This document shows, piece by piece, positions 28,221 to 38,072 of a DNA stretch of 64,000 bases. The stretch is from Izhakiella australiensis (GTDB lineage Bacteria; Pseudomonadota; Gammaproteobacteria; Enterobacterales; Enterobacteriaceae), in the NCBI RefSeq assembly GCF_002006995.1, contig NZ_MRUL01000016.1, positions 1 to 64,000 of the forward strand. Direction: 5' to 3'. The notes beneath the pieces are model-generated. The model was given only the letters and a program-made list of their open reading frames with translations. It was not told the origin of the DNA and ran no database searches. The number at the start of each line of letters is the position of its first letter. Positions within the stretch are counted from its first letter, which is position 1. A program made the translations under genes and the position numbers.

Positions 28221-29192
28221 ATGGAAAAACCTGCGTTTCTTATCACGCTTGATACTGAAGGGGATAATCTCTGGCGTAATCGCCACGGAAATGTTACGAC
28301 CCACAACACACGCTTTTTACCGCGTTTTCAGGCTTTGTGTGAAAAATATCATTTCAAACCCACCTGGCTGACTAATTATGAGATGGCAAGCGATCCCGCT
28401 TACGTTGAGTTCGGCCGCGATCTGCTGGTGCGCCAGCAGGGTGAGATCGGCATGCATCTTCACGCCTGGCACAGTCCGCCGGAACATCAGCTTACCGAAA
28501 ATGACTGGCGCCATCAGCCCTATTTAATTGAGTATCCTGAGCCGGTATTGCGGGCAAAAGTCGCCTTTATGACCGAGCTGCTGGAAAACAATTTTGGCGT
28601 AAAAATGCGCAGCCATCGTGCTGGCCGTTGGGCGTTTAATGCCGCTTATGCGCGGGCACTGCTGGAACACAATTACTGGGTGGATTGTTCGGTAACGCCA
28701 AGGGTTGACTGGCGTAATTCCCCCGGGGCGCCGCAGGGGCAGGGCGGAACGGATTACCGCCATTTCCCCGACCGGGCGTATTATATTGACCTCAATGACA
28801 TTGCCCGGCCGGCGCAGGCAGGCTTACTTGAGCTGCCCATGTCTGTTCAGTATCGCTACGGAGCGCTGACCACTCAGCTTAAGCAGGCCTGGAATAAGCT
28901 TCGCGGAAAAAAGCGCGGTCCGTCAGTCAACTGGCTGCGGCCCAGTGGCGGTAATCTGGCGCAGATGAAACGGGTTGTCGAGCAAACGCTGGCGCAGGGC
29001 AATGACTACGTGGAGTTTATGCTTCATTCATCGGAGTTTATGCCGGATGGCAGTCCGACGTTTAAAAATGATGCTGATATTGAGCGGCTCTATGATGATT
29101 TAGAGCAGCTGTTTAGCTGGTTACAACCGCGTACTCAGGGAATGACGCTCAGCGAATATGCCACCCGTAAGCGTCTTAACGAGATGAAGTAG
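28221..29192 (+). CDS. wabN: Polysaccharide deacetylase, WabN-like
   Basis: 323 residues from the ATG at 28221 (MEKPAFLITLDTEGDNLW); the frame is open upstream but without family similarity. The NodB-type fold is indicated by LITLDTEGD (metal-binding Asp), EIGMHLHAWHSP (His of motif 2) and SHRAGRWAF. WabN deacetylates N-acetylglucosamine in the Klebsiella core. It is the only rightward gene in this LPS cluster, and its 3' end overlaps the convergent GT2 gene by 17 bases. It has a weak ribosome site (GGTGTGAG). Confidence 0.75.
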   Translation: MEKPAFLITLDTEGDNLWRNRHGNVTTHNTRFLPRFQALCEKYHFKPTWLTNYEMASDPAYVEFGRDLLVRQQGEIGMHLHAWHSPPEHQLTENDWRHQPYLIEYPEPVLRAKVAFMTELLENNFGVKMRSHRAGRWAFNAAYARALLEHNYWVDCSVTPRVDWRNSPGAPQGQGGTDYRHFPDRAYYIDLNDIARPAQAGLLELPMSVQYRYGALTTQLKQAWNKLRGKKRGPSVNWLRPSGGNLAQMKRVVEQTLAQGNDYVEFMLHSSEFMPDGSPTFKNDADIERLYDDLEQLFSWLQPRTQGMTLSEYATRKRLNEMK

Positions 29193-30186
29193 CCTGCGCG
29201 CGTTTGGTTTTTTTAAACGCCAGACGCAGCGCTGACAGGCAGGTGTCCACTTCGGGAAAGCGCATCTGCATCACTTTTTTAGCCGGAATGCCGCTTCCCT
29301 GACAAATTCTGGCTGCAATTTTAAGGTCGCGCTTTATCGCTAAGTCGTAGCGGTAAAACCCGTAAACCGCCTTAGTCATATTTTTTATTTCATTGAAGCA
29401 GTTAAGCAGCATACCAGCGGCCAGCTGACGTATCAGGGGATCGTTGCTGTGGGCCTGCACGTAGGCAATCATTTTATTCATCGCGAAATGCATATCATCG
29501 ATGTCGCTTTTTTTGATGTTGCGGGTTATGCCAAACGCATTATCGCGGTAGTAATAAAGCGAGTTATTCAGATGGGCGATTTTTTGTGTTTTCAGGTACT
29601 GGAAGGGCGCAAAAATGACATCTTCATAGCGCCGGCCCGGCTCAAAACTATCTTCGCCCAGCAGCGTTCTGCGATAAACGCGATTCCAGAGATGCCACAT
29701 GGAGCGCTTAAACAGCGGTCTGAGACAGGCTAAACCTCCAGAAGCAAAGTCATAAGGCACCCTGTGAGCTATTTCATCAATCGCGGCTTCGGGGGGCGTA
29801 TCAGTGAAGCGCTGATAGTTGAAATCAATCAGATCATCTTCATCGGCATTGAGCACGGGTTTGATTACGCCATAATAGTTTTTGCTCAGGAGATCATCGG
29901 CGTCCAGAAAAACAATGAATTTCCCCGTCGCCTGCTGTAGTCCGACGTTACGCGCAATTGAGATACCCTGATTGTGCTGATGGGTAAATTTAACCTGAAT
30001 GTCAGGGTTGGCGCTGAGAAACCCGGCGACCAGATGATTGCTGTTATCGCCGGAGCCATCGTCTACCAATACCACCTGCACGTCCTGGTCTATCTGACAA
30101 AAGAGCGACTTCAGGCAGTCGATGATATAGCGTTCATCATTGTAAAAAGGAATGATGACGCTGAGTAGATGCGAGTAATTTTTCAT
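29176..30186 (-). CDS. GT2 glycosyltransferase of the LPS core
   Basis: 336 residues. GT-A fold with HLLSVIIPFYNDERYIIDCLKS cut as LLSVIIPFYNDERY at the start, VVLVDDGSGDNS, and the metal motif DADD in FLDADDLLSK near residue 98. The C-terminal region (FEPGRRYEDVIFAPF) resembles core or capsule GT2 enzymes. It is coupled to waaL (4-base overlap), suggesting an outer-core step. Acceptor and donor unknown. Confidence 0.75.
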   Translation of the reverse strand: MKNYSHLLSVIIPFYNDERYIIDCLKSLFCQIDQDVQVVLVDDGSGDNSNHLVAGFLSANPDIQVKFTHQHNQGISIARNVGLQQATGKFIVFLDADDLLSKNYYGVIKPVLNADEDDLIDFNYQRFTDTPPEAAIDEIAHRVPYDFASGGLACLRPLFKRSMWHLWNRVYRRTLLGEDSFEPGRRYEDVIFAPFQYLKTQKIAHLNNSLYYYRDNAFGITRNIKKSDIDDMHFAMNKMIAYVQAHSNDPLIRQLAAGMLLNCFNEIKNMTKAVYGFYRYDLAIKRDLKIAARICQGSGIPAKKVMQMRFPEVDTCLSALRLAFKKTKRAQATSSR

Positions 30187-31445
30187 CGGCTGGTTTGCCT
30201 GTCAACACGCGGATCCTGCATCAGCAGAATGCTAAGCGCGATCCCCAGACAGTATATTATCGTGCCTTCAGTACTGAAAAAAATAACGTCGCTCAGACCG
30301 TAAATAATCAGCGACAGCGTAATAGCAAGCAGTACGGGATTTCGCTGTGGTCGAAAGCTATGAGCAATTAAACTTAAATACAATGCAAGCAGCACCACGA
30401 CGCCCGGAATTCCCTTAATCGAAAAGGCTTCCATCACTTCGTTATGCATATGCACCGTAATATAGGGCAGGACGCCATACAGTTCGGGGTGTTTTTTGAC
30501 CAGTAGCTTGATGCTTTCACCACGCTGCTCTGCCGACTGCCCCATCAAGGCTTGTAAACCCGTATGCAGCGCAGCAGATTGCATACTCAGGCGGGATATG
30601 ATCGAATTTTCGCCGGTTTGCTCGTGCCGCATGGCAATATTTTCCTGAAAGTCTTTCAGGCGATCTTCAATCTTATTCTTGAATATCAGTCCGCAGGCAA
30701 CAAGCATCAGCGGAATGAGTGCCAGTATAATCACCTTGTGCTTATTCGATAGCGTATGCTTTGTTGCCAGAATGGTAATGAGCGCCAGTACGGGGAAGGC
30801 GAGCATTGCCGCGCGAGTGCCTGTCAGAATCAGCGTCGCAAAGGTGATAATAAATATTGCTAAAAAAAGCGGCACCTTATGCCGGCGTTTTAACAGCAAT
30901 GCGGCTTTAAGAAATAGTAAATTGATGACGGTGATAATGTAGGCGGCAACCGTTGCCCGGTCGTAATTCAGCTCGACGCGAGCGATATGCATAACTATTC
31001 CCTGATACAGGGCGTAGGCGTTGACCGCAATGCCGGCCACAAACGCCAGCACGGCGGTCTGCTTTTGCCATGATCGTGGCTCATTGAGGATGAAAGCCAG
31101 TAAAAAAGCGGTGGCAATTTGCAGCCTGCCGGTAGACTGATATTGCCGATATAACACCACATAGCCGTCAGGCTGCTTATACATCACAGTCCAGAGAATG
31201 CAGACCAGACCTGTTAGCAGCATTGCTGCCGGCAGCAGTAAGTTCTTTTTATCTTTTATGTAATATTTGAAATGCAGAATAAACGCCAGCAGCGAGGCGT
31301 AGGTGGCTAAATAGAAACAGTTACCCCCGACCTGAAAACCTAAGGGTAACGTAAGCAGGGCTATGGCGCAGCCAAGATAAATAAAAACGCTAAAGAAAAT
31401 ATGTGGGGCCTCATCCTTTATGATGAAAATTTTTCTAATATTCAT
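30183..31445 (-). CDS. waaL: O-antigen ligase WaaL
   Basis: 420 residues from the ATG at 31445; a TTG four codons earlier overlaps the upstream gene further. A polytopic inner-membrane protein with around ten to twelve hydrophobic segments and a large periplasmic loop (about residues 275-350) that contains the conserved His region TVHMHNEVMEAFSIKGIPG. WaaL joins O-antigen from undecaprenyl diphosphate to lipid A-core in the periplasm. It lies between two glycosyltransferase genes with overlaps at both ends. Confidence 0.82.
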   Translation of the reverse strand: MNIRKIFIIKDEAPHIFFSVFIYLGCAIALLTLPLGFQVGGNCFYLATYASLLAFILHFKYYIKDKKNLLLPAAMLLTGLVCILWTVMYKQPDGYVVLYRQYQSTGRLQIATAFLLAFILNEPRSWQKQTAVLAFVAGIAVNAYALYQGIVMHIARVELNYDRATVAAYIITVINLLFLKAALLLKRRHKVPLFLAIFIITFATLILTGTRAAMLAFPVLALITILATKHTLSNKHKVIILALIPLMLVACGLIFKNKIEDRLKDFQENIAMRHEQTGENSIISRLSMQSAALHTGLQALMGQSAEQRGESIKLLVKKHPELYGVLPYITVHMHNEVMEAFSIKGIPGVVVLLALYLSLIAHSFRPQRNPVLLAITLSLIIYGLSDVIFFSTEGTIIYCLGIALSILLMQDPRVDRQTSR

Positions 31446-31446
31446 A

Positions 31447-32613
31447 TTAATTTCCAATAATACTCACCAACGCGTTATCAAAGTCTGCTTTAAAAAGCAT
31501 GTAATTAAAATGTGTTACCGCCCGGCTTTTGGCGTTCTGGCTGAAGCTCTGATAGGTCGCCGGGTCAGACAGGCGTTCTACGGCATCCGCGCACGCCATG
31601 TGAGAGAGCAATTTAGGTTGCGTCATCGCGTCATTAAGCGGATCGTAAACCTCGTAAGGGAAGTCGACGCGTATCCCGCTGAGTTTTTCATGTTGCTCAA
31701 TGGTTACGTCCGGGATAAGGCCGATGCCGCATTCATTGTGTTTAATGACCTCCGGCTGACCATCAATCATCGGAAATATAAGCGGAATGCCATAGTAAAG
31801 TGCTTCCATGCAGGATAATCCAAAGGGTTCGGTAACGGGGGTACTGATGTATATATCCGTCCGGTTAAAAAAGACGGACATATCCTGTTGAAAACCGCTG
31901 AAGGTAACGTAGTTATCGATCTTCAATCGCCGGGCGAGCGCGATGAATGCATCAAGATCCGGCCCTTTGCCGGCAACTTCCAGCGTGACTTCACGTCCGC
32001 AATCGAGCAACGCCTTCATCATTAACAGCGCGACGCTAATACCTTTCAGACTGACCTGTCTTGAGGCCGTTCCCAGTCTGAGGGGCTGCCCCGGCCGCTG
32101 CGGATGACTGTCGATATCCTCTGGCGTCATGATGCGATTAATCACGACGTGGTGAGGGCAGGGTAAGTTAAACCGGTGCTGCATGACCCGATTAGAGGCG
32201 TAAGATGCCGAAATTACGCCGTCCAGCATCGCCATAAAGGCCAGTGTCTTTTCATTTTTGGGATAGCGCCAGGAGCAGCCATGGTCGTAATACACCATTT
32301 TGATGTGCTTTGGTTTACCGATCAGTACCGGTACTAAATCCCAAACAATAGCGACCTCAGCCTGGCTGTGATTGATGCGATATTGAAGAAGATATTTACG
32401 TAAAAACTGGGGCGCTTTTAATTCAATATGATTAAACAGGCGGTTGGCAAAGGTGATCTTCTGCTGCGGGATCTGCTGGCGAATAGCCGGGTCGATTTTA
32501 TTGCTAATGCAGATAACCTCGTCCTGGCCGGCGGAAAAATCGTTAATATATTGAATAAATAAGCGCTCAACGCCGCCCATTTTCGCCAGATTGATAATAT
32601 GTAGCTTCTTCAT
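31447..32613 (-). CDS. GT4 glycosyltransferase of the LPS core
   Basis: 388 residues of GT-B fold. It begins MKKLHIINLAKMGGVERLF, has the domain-junction segment RLGTASRQVSLKGI, and the C-terminal donor motif TEPFGLSCMEALYYGIPLIFP (from about residue 283). It overlaps waaC by 4 bases and is followed at once by waaL, so it belongs to the hldD-waaF-waaC operon. Sugar specificity unknown. Confidence 0.75.
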   Translation of the reverse strand: MKKLHIINLAKMGGVERLFIQYINDFSAGQDEVICISNKIDPAIRQQIPQQKITFANRLFNHIELKAPQFLRKYLLQYRINHSQAEVAIVWDLVPVLIGKPKHIKMVYYDHGCSWRYPKNEKTLAFMAMLDGVISASYASNRVMQHRFNLPCPHHVVINRIMTPEDIDSHPQRPGQPLRLGTASRQVSLKGISVALLMMKALLDCGREVTLEVAGKGPDLDAFIALARRLKIDNYVTFSGFQQDMSVFFNRTDIYISTPVTEPFGLSCMEALYYGIPLIFPMIDGQPEVIKHNECGIGLIPDVTIEQHEKLSGIRVDFPYEVYDPLNDAMTQPKLLSHMACADAVERLSDPATYQSFSQNAKSRAVTHFNYMLFKADFDNALVSIIGN

Positions 32614-33578
32614 CCCATCACCTGCATTAATTGTTCGGCGACGGATTCCGCTGTGATGCTGCTCATACTGTTTCCCTGCGGTGCGCGGATGACATATTGA
32701 TTCTTACCATAGCCGCCGATGAGCCCCGGATCGGTTGGGCCATACAGGGTAATATTCGGGCGATCGAGTGCGGCGGTAAGATGGCTCAGCCCGGTATCAA
32801 CCGCAACAACCGCTCTGGCGCCGGCGAGATTTAACGCAATTTGCTCAAGGGTCATCTTTGGTAATACTTCAACGTAATCAAAACCTTCAGCCAGACGCAG
32901 AGCGCGCTGGTATTCATGAGGCGCGCCCCAGGGCAGCTTTATGGTGAGTCCGCTGTCGGCCATCAGCGCGATAAGCTCACGCCAGCGCGGTTCCGGCCAG
33001 TGCTTATTATCTCTGGTGGTGGCATGAAGGAACACCAGGTAGCGGTTCGCGTCTGCCGGCAAGTTGCTGAGGAAATGGCCGGCGATAGCATAATCACCCG
33101 TCGTCTCAGGCTTGTCATAGCCAAGGCTTTTAGCAAACAGTTCGCGCATGCGCTCGACGGCATGCTGCTGTTTACCAATCTCGTGGCGCTTGTCATACCA
33201 CCAGCTGGCAAATGATTCGCGCGCGCTGCGGCTATCCTGGCCATGCTTTTCACCTTTCGCCAGGCGGGTAACCAGCGCGGCGCTTTTGATAAGCCCCTGG
33301 GCATCAATGATTCGATCGTAATTCTGTAACTGCAACTCGCGTTTAAACTTAACCCGCTCTTCACGCGTCTGGCTACCAAACCAGTTTTTGCGCCAGCGGC
33401 GGATAGCCACCGGAAGCACGCGCTCAACGGCAGGATGCCAGCCGGGAATCTGGCTGAAATTTTCTTCTACAGCCCAGTCAAAGCGAATGCCTTCAATTGC
33501 ACGCATCGCATCCGTCAGTGCCGGCAGGGTATGCAACACGTCTCCCATTGAGGAGGTTTTAACGATCAGAACCTTCAT
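32610..33578 (-). CDS. waaC: Heptosyltransferase I
   Basis: 322 residues, GT9. MKVLIVKTSSMGDVLHTLPA at the N-terminus includes the conserved Asp13 region, with FLHATTRDNKHWPE mid-protein and AVDTGLSHLTAALDRPNITLYGPT in the ADP-heptose site. It adds the first heptose to Kdo2-lipid A. It overlaps waaF by 4 bases upstream and the GT4 gene downstream. Confidence 0.96.
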   Translation of the reverse strand: MKVLIVKTSSMGDVLHTLPALTDAMRAIEGIRFDWAVEENFSQIPGWHPAVERVLPVAIRRWRKNWFGSQTREERVKFKRELQLQNYDRIIDAQGLIKSAALVTRLAKGEKHGQDSRSARESFASWWYDKRHEIGKQQHAVERMRELFAKSLGYDKPETTGDYAIAGHFLSNLPADANRYLVFLHATTRDNKHWPEPRWRELIALMADSGLTIKLPWGAPHEYQRALRLAEGFDYVEVLPKMTLEQIALNLAGARAVVAVDTGLSHLTAALDRPNITLYGPTDPGLIGGYGKNQYVIRAPQGNSMSSITAESVAEQLMQVMG

Positions 33579-34624
33579 TCACGCTCCGCAGTGGGGGCCA
33601 GTAACCTGTCCAGCTCGGCGATAACCCGTTCTGGCTGAATATCGATCAGACTTTGATGATAGCCTTCTCCGGCATCGCCTTTACGAACTTTATGATAGCC
33701 GGTAATTAAACGGATTATCCGCGCCTTGTCTGCAAGCGGCGGGGTGAAGTCAGGACTGCTGGGGCCATAAAGCGCAACCAGCGGTTTATCCAGCGCCGCA
33801 GCAATATGCATCAGGCCTGAGTCGTTACTGACCACCGCGTCACAATGGGCCAGCAGTATTACCGCCTGCTCCAGCTGCGTTTTACCCGCCAGATTATGGC
33901 ACCAGACGCGCTGCTCGTCGGTCAGGGCAGTACGGATTTGCTCTCCGGCCGGTTCATCTTTTGCTGAACCGAACAGCACAACCTGCCAGCCGCGCTGGAT
34001 AAGCTCAGCGGCAAGGGTGGCATAGTGATAATGAGGCCAGCGTTTAGCCGGACCAAACTCCGCGCCGGGGCAAAAGCCGATAATTGGCCTTTCGCCATGA
34101 AGTCCGAACTGCGCGGCAGTTTCAATTTTTTCCTGTTCGGCAACCTCCAGCCTTGGCCAGAGTAGCTCAGGGAGGTCGCTGGCCTGACGAATTTTATCCG
34201 CAGGAAAGGCTAATGCAGCATAGCGCTGCACCATCAAAGGAAACGCGTCTTTATCCAGCTTGCGGATATCGTTTAACAAACCGTAGCGCATTTCACCGCG
34301 CCAGCCGGTACGCTGCGGAATAGCGGCAAAAAAAGGCACCAGCGCCGATTTAAATGAATTCGGCAGCACGAAGGCTCGTTCGTAATGGCTGTCGCGTAGC
34401 GCCTTGCCGATTCGGCGACGCTCGCCAAGCTCCAGCGCGCCGTGGCCAAGCGGCATAGCCAGCGCCTGATTAACCTCCGGCATACGGGAAAGTAACGGCC
34501 GGCACCATGCCGGCGCCATCACGTCAATTATCCTATCCGGCTGCTCCGCTTTAAGCATGCGATAGAGCGTTTGCGACATCATCATATCGCCTACCCATGA
34601 GGGGCCGATGACCAGAGCTTTCAT
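33575..34624 (-). CDS. waaF: Heptosyltransferase II
   Basis: 349 residues, GT9. MKALVIGPSWVGDMMMSQTL at the start, FCPGAEFGPAKRWPHYHYA at the domain junction and VSNDSGLMHIAAALDKPLVALYGPSSP near the C-terminus. It adds the second heptose of the inner core. Second gene after hldD (12-base gap). Confidence 0.97.
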   Translation of the reverse strand: MKALVIGPSWVGDMMMSQTLYRMLKAEQPDRIIDVMAPAWCRPLLSRMPEVNQALAMPLGHGALELGERRRIGKALRDSHYERAFVLPNSFKSALVPFFAAIPQRTGWRGEMRYGLLNDIRKLDKDAFPLMVQRYAALAFPADKIRQASDLPELLWPRLEVAEQEKIETAAQFGLHGERPIIGFCPGAEFGPAKRWPHYHYATLAAELIQRGWQVVLFGSAKDEPAGEQIRTALTDEQRVWCHNLAGKTQLEQAVILLAHCDAVVSNDSGLMHIAAALDKPLVALYGPSSPDFTPPLADKARIIRLITGYHKVRKGDAGEGYHQSLIDIQPERVIAELDRLLAPTAERE

Positions 34625-34636
34625 TACTGAACCTCG

Positions 34637-35569
34637 TTATGCGCTGCGGTTCAGCCACGCCATATAGGCAGCAACCCCTTCGGCGACGGTTTTGAACGGC
34701 TTGTCGTAGCCTGCCGCCCGTAGCTTAGTCAGGTCAGCCAGGGTATATGCCTGATAGCGGCCTTTCAGTTTGTCCGGAAAAGGTATGTATTCAATATCGC
34801 TTTTTTTATGGAAGCCCAGGGCGGCGTCAGCGACAGCCTGGAAAGATTCAGCGCGCCCGGTTCCGCAGTTGAATATGCCGGAGATGCCATGCTCCCAGCA
34901 CCAAAGGTTGACGCTAACCACGTCATCAATGTAGATAAAATCGCGCTTAAAGTTTTCGCTACCTTCGAACAGCTTTGGATTTTCGCCTTTCAAAATCTGC
35001 TCGTTGAGGTGAAAAGCGACGCTGGCCATGCTGCCTTTATGGCCTTCACGCGGTCCATAAACGTTGAAGTAGCGGAAGCCGCATACCGGCGATTGAGCCT
35101 CAGGCAGTATATCGCGAACGTAATGGTCAAATAGCATTTTGGAATAGCCGTAAACGTTTAACGGCTGTTCGTACTGGCGTTCTTCAATGAAGTTGTCATT
35201 GCGCCCGCCGTAGGTGGCGGCAGATGAGGCGTAAAGAAAAGGGATCTGACGATCAAGGCAGTAATGAAGTAACTCTTTGGAGTACTGATAGTTGTTATCC
35301 ATCATATACTTACCATCCCACTCGGTGGTAGCGGAACAGGCGCCTTCGTGGAAAACGGCCTCTACATGACCAAAATCGTCACCGGCCACAATACTGGCGA
35401 TAAAGTCTTCTTTGTCCAGATAGTCGGCTATATCCAGATCCGCCAGATTGATGAATTTAGTGCCGTCTTTCAGGTTATCTACCACCAGAATATCGTTGCG
35501 TCCGGAATCGTTCAGCTTTTTAACAATATTGCTGCCGATAAAACCAGCGCCGCCAGTGACTATAATCAT
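34637..35569 (-). CDS. hldD: ADP-L-glycero-D-manno-heptose 6-epimerase
   Basis: 310 residues, the E. coli length. An extended SDR epimerase with the NADP motif [16 protein letters not shown] and the active-site YGYSKMLFD (Tyr-x-x-x-Lys). It makes the heptose donor used by WaaC and WaaF. First gene of the leftward LPS operon; divergent from kbl, with a 230-base shared upstream region. Confidence 0.97.
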   Translation of the reverse strand: MIIVTGGAGFIGSNIVKKLNDSGRNDILVVDNLKDGTKFINLADLDIADYLDKEDFIASIVAGDDFGHVEAVFHEGACSATTEWDGKYMMDNNYQYSKELLHYCLDRQIPFLYASSAATYGGRNDNFIEERQYEQPLNVYGYSKMLFDHYVRDILPEAQSPVCGFRYFNVYGPREGHKGSMASVAFHLNEQILKGENPKLFEGSENFKRDFIYIDDVVSVNLWCWEHGISGIFNCGTGRAESFQAVADAALGFHKKSDIEYIPFPDKLKGRYQAYTLADLTKLRAAGYDKPFKTVAEGVAAYMAWLNRSA

Positions 35570-35800
35570 CTGCTTTACCTTAAATTACGGGGGTGAAACG
35601 GAAGGTTTCACACGCTAATGGTAACTATCATATCACCTCATCTTTCTGCACACAGCCAGATGACTCTGCAACTGAAAGCAGTTCGCTAAGATTAAGCGTG
35701 AACTCTGCTGAAATTATACGATTTGTTATGATGATTTCTCGTTCATTTGCCGCATCTCCAGTAATATGTACTAAGACTTGCCCTATAAAGGAGGATAAAA

Positions 35801-36994
35801 ATGTCAGGAAAATTCTACCAGCAGATTTCTCAACAGCTGGACACTGCGCGTGAAGAGGGATTGTTTAAAGACGAGCGCATCATTACCTCGGCTCAGCAGT
35901 CTGAGATCTCCTTGCAAACTGGCGAAGATGTCATCAATTTTTGCGCCAATAATTATCTGGGGCTGGCTAACCATCCGGCACTTATCGCGGCGGCTAAACA
36001 AGGGTTGGATAGCCATGGTTTCGGCATGGCTTCGGTGCGCTTTATTTGCGGTACGCAGGACATGCATAAAAAACTTGAGCATGAGCTTGCCCGTTTTTTG
36101 GGTATGGAAGATGCCATTCTTTACTCTTCCTGCTTTGATGCCAACGGCGGCCTGTTCGAGACGCTACTGGGCGCGGAAGATGCCATTATTTCGGATGCGC
36201 TAAATCATGCTTCGATTATTGACGGCGTCCGGCTATGTAAAGCGAAGCGCTATCGCTATGCCAACAACGATCTCAGCGAGCTTGCCGAGCGGCTGGAAGA
36301 AGCGAAAGCCGCGGGCGCGCGTCATATTCTGATCGCCACTGACGGCGTGTTTTCAATGGATGGCGTGATCGCCAATCTGTCGGGTATTTGCGACCTGGCC
36401 GACCGCTATGACGCGCTGGTCATGGTAGATGATTCCCATGCCGTGGGCTTTGTTGGCGCCGCAGGGCGCGGTACCCATGAATATTGTAAGGTTATGGATC
36501 GCGTTGACATTATTACCGGCACGCTGGGGAAAGCGCTGGGCGGCGCATCTGGTGGCTATACCGCCGCGCGCAAAGACGTAGTGGAATGGTTACGTCAGCG
36601 CTCACGCCCCTATCTGTTTTCCAATTCGCTGGCGCCTGCCATCGTGGCGGCTTCTTTACAGGTGCTTGAGATGCTGCGTGAGGGCGATGGCCTGCGCCAG
36701 CGCCTGTGGGACAATGCGCGCTACTTCCGTGAAGCGATGACGGCCGCAGGCTTCACGTTGGCGGGGGCCGATCACGCGATCATTCCGGTGATGCTGGGTG
36801 AAGCCAAAGTGGCGCAGGAGTTTGCCCGACAGTTACAGCAGGAAGGGATATATGTTACCGGCTTCTTCTATCCGGTAGTGCCAAAGGGACAGGCGCGTAT
36901 TCGTACACAGATATCCGCAGCGCATACTCAAGAGCAGCTTGAGCGCGCGGTGGATGCCTTTACCCGCATCGGCAAATCGCTGGGCGTTATTTAA
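35801..36994 (+). CDS. kbl: Glycine C-acetyltransferase (2-amino-3-ketobutyrate CoA ligase)
   Basis: 397 residues. A PLP enzyme of the alpha-oxoamine synthase family: [19 protein letters not shown] and the PLP lysine in [13 protein letters not shown]. It cleaves 2-amino-3-ketobutyrate with CoA to glycine and acetyl-CoA. The ATG follows AAAGGAGG. Operon with tdh 12 bases downstream, completing threonine breakdown. Confidence 0.97.
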   Translation: MSGKFYQQISQQLDTAREEGLFKDERIITSAQQSEISLQTGEDVINFCANNYLGLANHPALIAAAKQGLDSHGFGMASVRFICGTQDMHKKLEHELARFLGMEDAILYSSCFDANGGLFETLLGAEDAIISDALNHASIIDGVRLCKAKRYRYANNDLSELAERLEEAKAAGARHILIATDGVFSMDGVIANLSGICDLADRYDALVMVDDSHAVGFVGAAGRGTHEYCKVMDRVDIITGTLGKALGGASGGYTAARKDVVEWLRQRSRPYLFSNSLAPAIVAASLQVLEMLREGDGLRQRLWDNARYFREAMTAAGFTLAGADHAIIPVMLGEAKVAQEFARQLQQEGIYVTGFFYPVVPKGQARIRTQISAAHTQEQLERAVDAFTRIGKSLGVI

Positions 36995-37006
36995 AAAGGT
37001 ACATGC

Positions 37007-38032
37007 ATGAAAGGCTTGGCAAAGCTTAAGGCTGAAGAAGGTATCTGGATGGTTAAAGATGCCCCTGTTCCGCAGCCAGGACATAACGACCTGTTAATCA
37101 AAATCCGTAAAGCGGCTATTTGCGGCACCGATGTGCATATTTACAACTGGGATGACTGGTCGAGTAAAACCATCCCGGTGCCGATGATCGTCGGGCATGA
37201 GTATGTTGGTGAAGTGGTCGGTATTGGCCAGGAAGTCAGAGGTTTTAATATCGGCGATCGGGTTTCCGGCGAGGGGCATATTACCTGCGGGCACTGTCGT
37301 AACTGCCGGGCCGGGCGTACCCACCTTTGTCGCAATACTCAGGGCGTGGGGGTCAACCGCCAGGGGTGCTTTGCCGAGTATCTGGTTATTCCTGCCTTTA
37401 ATGCGTTCAAAATTCCGGACAATATTTCCGATGAGCTGGCCTCAATTTTCGATCCTTTCGGCAATGCAGTGCATACCGCGTTATCCTTCGATTTAGTGGG
37501 GGAGGACGTATTGGTTTCCGGAGCCGGACCGATTGGCATTATGGCTGCGGCAGTCTGCAAGCACGTTGGCGCGCGCAACGTTGTGATTACCGATATCAAT
37601 GAATACCGGCTCGATCTGGCGCGCAAAATGGGCGTGACACGCGCGGTGAACGTTGCGAATGAAAGCCTGAGCGATGTGATGGCCGAGCTAGGAATGAGCG
37701 AAGGATTTGATGTCGGTCTGGAGATGTCCGGTGCGCCGCCGGCCTTTCGTGACTTATTGAGCGTGATGAACCACGGCGGCCGGGTGGCGCTGCTGGGTAT
37801 CCCGCCGGGTGAGATGGCGATTGACTGGAATCAGGTCATATTTAAGGGCTTATTTATCAAAGGGATTTACGGGCGTGAGATGTTCGAAACCTGGTATAAA
37901 ATGGCGGCGCTGGTGCAGTCCGGGCTGGATCTTACCCCCATCATTACTCATCGGTTTGCTATCGATGATTTTCAGCAAGGCTTCGATGCCATGCGCTCCG
38001 GAAAATCAGGCAAGGTAATACTGAGCTGGTAA
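37007..38032 (+). CDS. tdh: L-threonine 3-dehydrogenase
   Basis: 341 residues. A zinc medium-chain dehydrogenase: catalytic zinc ligands in [16 protein letters not shown] (Cys) and [10 protein letters not shown] (His-Glu), the structural zinc cysteines in [15 protein letters not shown], and the NAD site [12 protein letters not shown]. It oxidises threonine to 2-amino-3-ketobutyrate for Kbl. Confidence 0.97.
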   Translation: MKGLAKLKAEEGIWMVKDAPVPQPGHNDLLIKIRKAAICGTDVHIYNWDDWSSKTIPVPMIVGHEYVGEVVGIGQEVRGFNIGDRVSGEGHITCGHCRNCRAGRTHLCRNTQGVGVNRQGCFAEYLVIPAFNAFKIPDNISDELASIFDPFGNAVHTALSFDLVGEDVLVSGAGPIGIMAAAVCKHVGARNVVITDINEYRLDLARKMGVTRAVNVANESLSDVMAELGMSEGFDVGLEMSGAPPAFRDLLSVMNHGGRVALLGIPPGEMAIDWNQVIFKGLFIKGIYGREMFETWYKMAALVQSGLDLTPIITHRFAIDDFQQGFDAMRSGKSGKVILSW

Positions 38033-38043
38033 TGGTGGTTTGT

Positions 38044-38068
38044 ACGGCCGGTTGATTGCACCGGCCGT
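38044..38068. terminator. Bidirectional terminator between tdh and yibQ
   Basis: ACGGCCGGT-TGATTGC-ACCGGCCGT, a perfect 9-bp stem between two convergent genes. T-runs are poor on both sides. Confidence 0.65.
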
Positions 38069-38072
38069 CACG

